Shown here: one piece after another, positions 13,687 to 14,683 of the stretch
Layout of the letters: every line of letters begins with the position of its first letter
Position numbering within the stretch: position 1 is the stretch's first letter
Assembly: GCA_041484905.1 (NCBI GenBank)
Contig: JBGPIL010000036.1
Coordinates: forward strand, 1-14,683
Direction of reading: 5' to 3'
DNA: 14,683 nucleotides
Origin: JACQCE01 sp041484905
GTDB lineage: Bacteria > Nitrospirota > Nitrospiria > JACQCE01
Made by a program: the position numbers and the translations under genes
Notes under the pieces: generated by a model
The model's database searches: none
The model's input: only the letters and a program-made list of their open reading frames with translations
What the model was told of the DNA's origin: nothing

Positions 13687-14683
13687 TCAACGGCCCGCCG
13701 GATGTTTCGCCAACGCCGTGCGCCGGCTGCGAATCGGCGGCTGGTATCGGGCCACCGCTTTCTGGTGTTCGGCCAGGGTCGAGGAGAAAAAGTGCGTGCC
13801 GTCATTTCTCGACACGAAATAGAGGTAGTTCGCCGCGGCGGGCTGGAGCGCGGCCTCCAGCGAGGCTAGTCCTGGATTCGCGATCGGGCCCGGAGGCAGC
13901 CCCATGACGCGGTAGGTGTTGTAGGGTGATTTGACGTTCAGATCGGACCGGTGCAGGTTACCCTCAAAATCGGGCAGCGCATAAATGACCGTGGGATCGC
14001 TCTGCAGCGGCATCCGGCGCTGCAGCCGGTTGGCGAAGACTGCGGCCACCAGCGGCCGTTCGTCATCGCGTGAGGTCTCCTTCTCGATGATCGACGCCAG
14101 CGTCACAACCTGATGACGCGACAGTTTCCGTTCGGCGCCGCGCGACCAGTCCAGGTTCCGGGTCGATTCCTGAAATTGACGGACCATCCGCTGCACCAGT
14201 TCCCCGGGTGTCGTGCGGCGGGTCACATAATAGGTCGAGGGAAACAGATAGCCTTCCAGCGACGGCGCCCTGATCCCGGCCTCCTCCCGAATCGCAGGAT
14301 CGTCGGCGGCGGCCAGAAACGCCTGGGCGGCCATCAGCCCCTGCGTCTCCAGTTGTTCGGCGATTTCCCGGATCGTGAAGCCCTCGGGAATCGTCACGCC
14401 CGTCTGCACCACGGCCCCCGAGGTGAGCCGCTTCAGCACGTCCATCGGCCGCATCGTCGTCCGCAACGCGTAATCACCGGCTTGGATCGTTCGCTGCGCG
14501 CCCACCAACCGGCCCAACCAGACAAAATAGGCCGGACGCGTGATCAGCCCCGCGTCGGCCAGTTGCTGTGCGACCGTCCTGAAACTGGCGCCGTCAGCCA
14601 CTTCAATCGTGACGTCCCTGGCCGTCGACGATGGAGGCACCAGGAGAAACCGTCCGGTCTCGATCAGCAGGAGGAGCAACAGG
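13687..14683 (-). CDS. mltG: Endolytic murein transglycosylase MltG (N-terminal end outside window)
   Basis: Inner-membrane lytic transglycosylase (YceG family) that cleaves nascent glycan strands and so sets their length. About 330 residues are visible, close to the usual full length; the reading frame stays open to the window edge, so only the first residues are probably missing. Counting from the TTG codon at 14679, the residual transmembrane segment is at 1-15, the LysM-like domain at about 23-88 (VADGASFRTVAQQLADAGLI), the conserved IPEGFTIREIAEQL at 97-110, LEGYLFPSTY at 141-150, and the catalytic region LASIIEKET at 194-202, with Glu 199 matching the catalytic Glu of E. coli MltG. QSDPTVIYALP, SPYNTY and GLPPGPIANPG follow. 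The stop adjoins the RidA gene start, making a two-gene unit. Confidence 0.95.
   Translation of the reverse strand, partial: LLLLLLIETGRFLLVPPSSTARDVTIEVADGASFRTVAQQLADAGLITRPAYFVWLGRLVGAQRTIQAGDYALRTTMRPMDVLKRLTSGAVVQTGVTIPEGFTIREIAEQLETQGLMAAQAFLAAADDPAIREEAGIRAPSLEGYLFPSTYYVTRRTTPGELVQRMVRQFQESTRNLDWSRGAERKLSRHQVVTLASIIEKETSRDDERPLVAAVFANRLQRRMPLQSDPTVIYALPDFEGNLHRSDLNVKSPYNTYRVMGLPPGPIANPGLASLEAALQPAAANYLYFVSRNDGTHFFSSTLAEHQKAVARYQPPIRSRRTALAKHPAGR

Noticed and set aside
1..14683. tRNA, rRNA, CRISPR array, insertion sequence or attachment site
   Set aside because: Scanned by eye on both strands; no clover-leaf with CCA-proximal T-loop motif, no regularly spaced short repeats, no transposase-like frame and no flanking direct repeats were recognised.

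Overview
The window looks like a chromosomal stretch from a GC-rich Gram-negative bacterium. Evidence is an outer-membrane beta-barrel-like protein, a lipoprotein, a SurA-type periplasmic chaperone and MltG. I lean towards a Nitrospira-type (Nitrospirota) genome on general resemblance, but this is inference with no marker gene to settle it. Both edges cut a gene: dnaJ lacks its 5' end on the left and mltG lacks its first codons on the right.

Layout. Positions 1-2019 (+) hold housekeeping genes packed head to tail: the zinc-finger and C-terminal part of dnaJ, rsmE (16S rRNA m3U1498 methyltransferase) and an RDD-family membrane protein whose ATG overlaps the rsmE stop. Positions 2020-2723 are a 704-nt non-coding stretch. 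It carries a heptamer present four times, two copies of which form a perfect inverted repeat, then a C-rich, G-poor tract, a GAAA-capped hairpin and a strong ribosome binding site. Positions 2724-10724 are one giant gene of 2666 codons. Its product has a Sec signal peptide, an SpvB/TcB-like N-terminal region, seven FG-GAP/VCBS-type Ca-binding repeats, a long run of RHS/YD repeats interrupted by four beta-sandwich modules, the RHS core, and a 240-residue variable C-terminal domain with a His/Asp pattern. Directly behind it lie a probable lipoprotein (10750-11688), a small outer-membrane-type protein (11852-12382) and a SurA N-terminal-like protein without a PPIase domain (12479-13159). The minus strand then carries mltG and a RidA-family gene as a tight pair, with ridA converging on and overlapping the SurA-like gene.

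How it fits together. The central 10 kb looks like an accessory island between conserved genes. A secreted, cocoon-forming SpvB-RHS protein ends in a probable effector domain, and the adjacent lipoprotein is placed where an immunity or partner protein would be expected. The long leader suggests the gene is separately regulated. The most notable points are the fusion of TcB-like and TcC-like parts behind one signal peptide, the beta-sandwich array inserted within the RHS repeats, and the unrecognised C-terminal domain with possible metal ligands. No tRNA, rRNA, CRISPR array, transposase or attachment site was seen.
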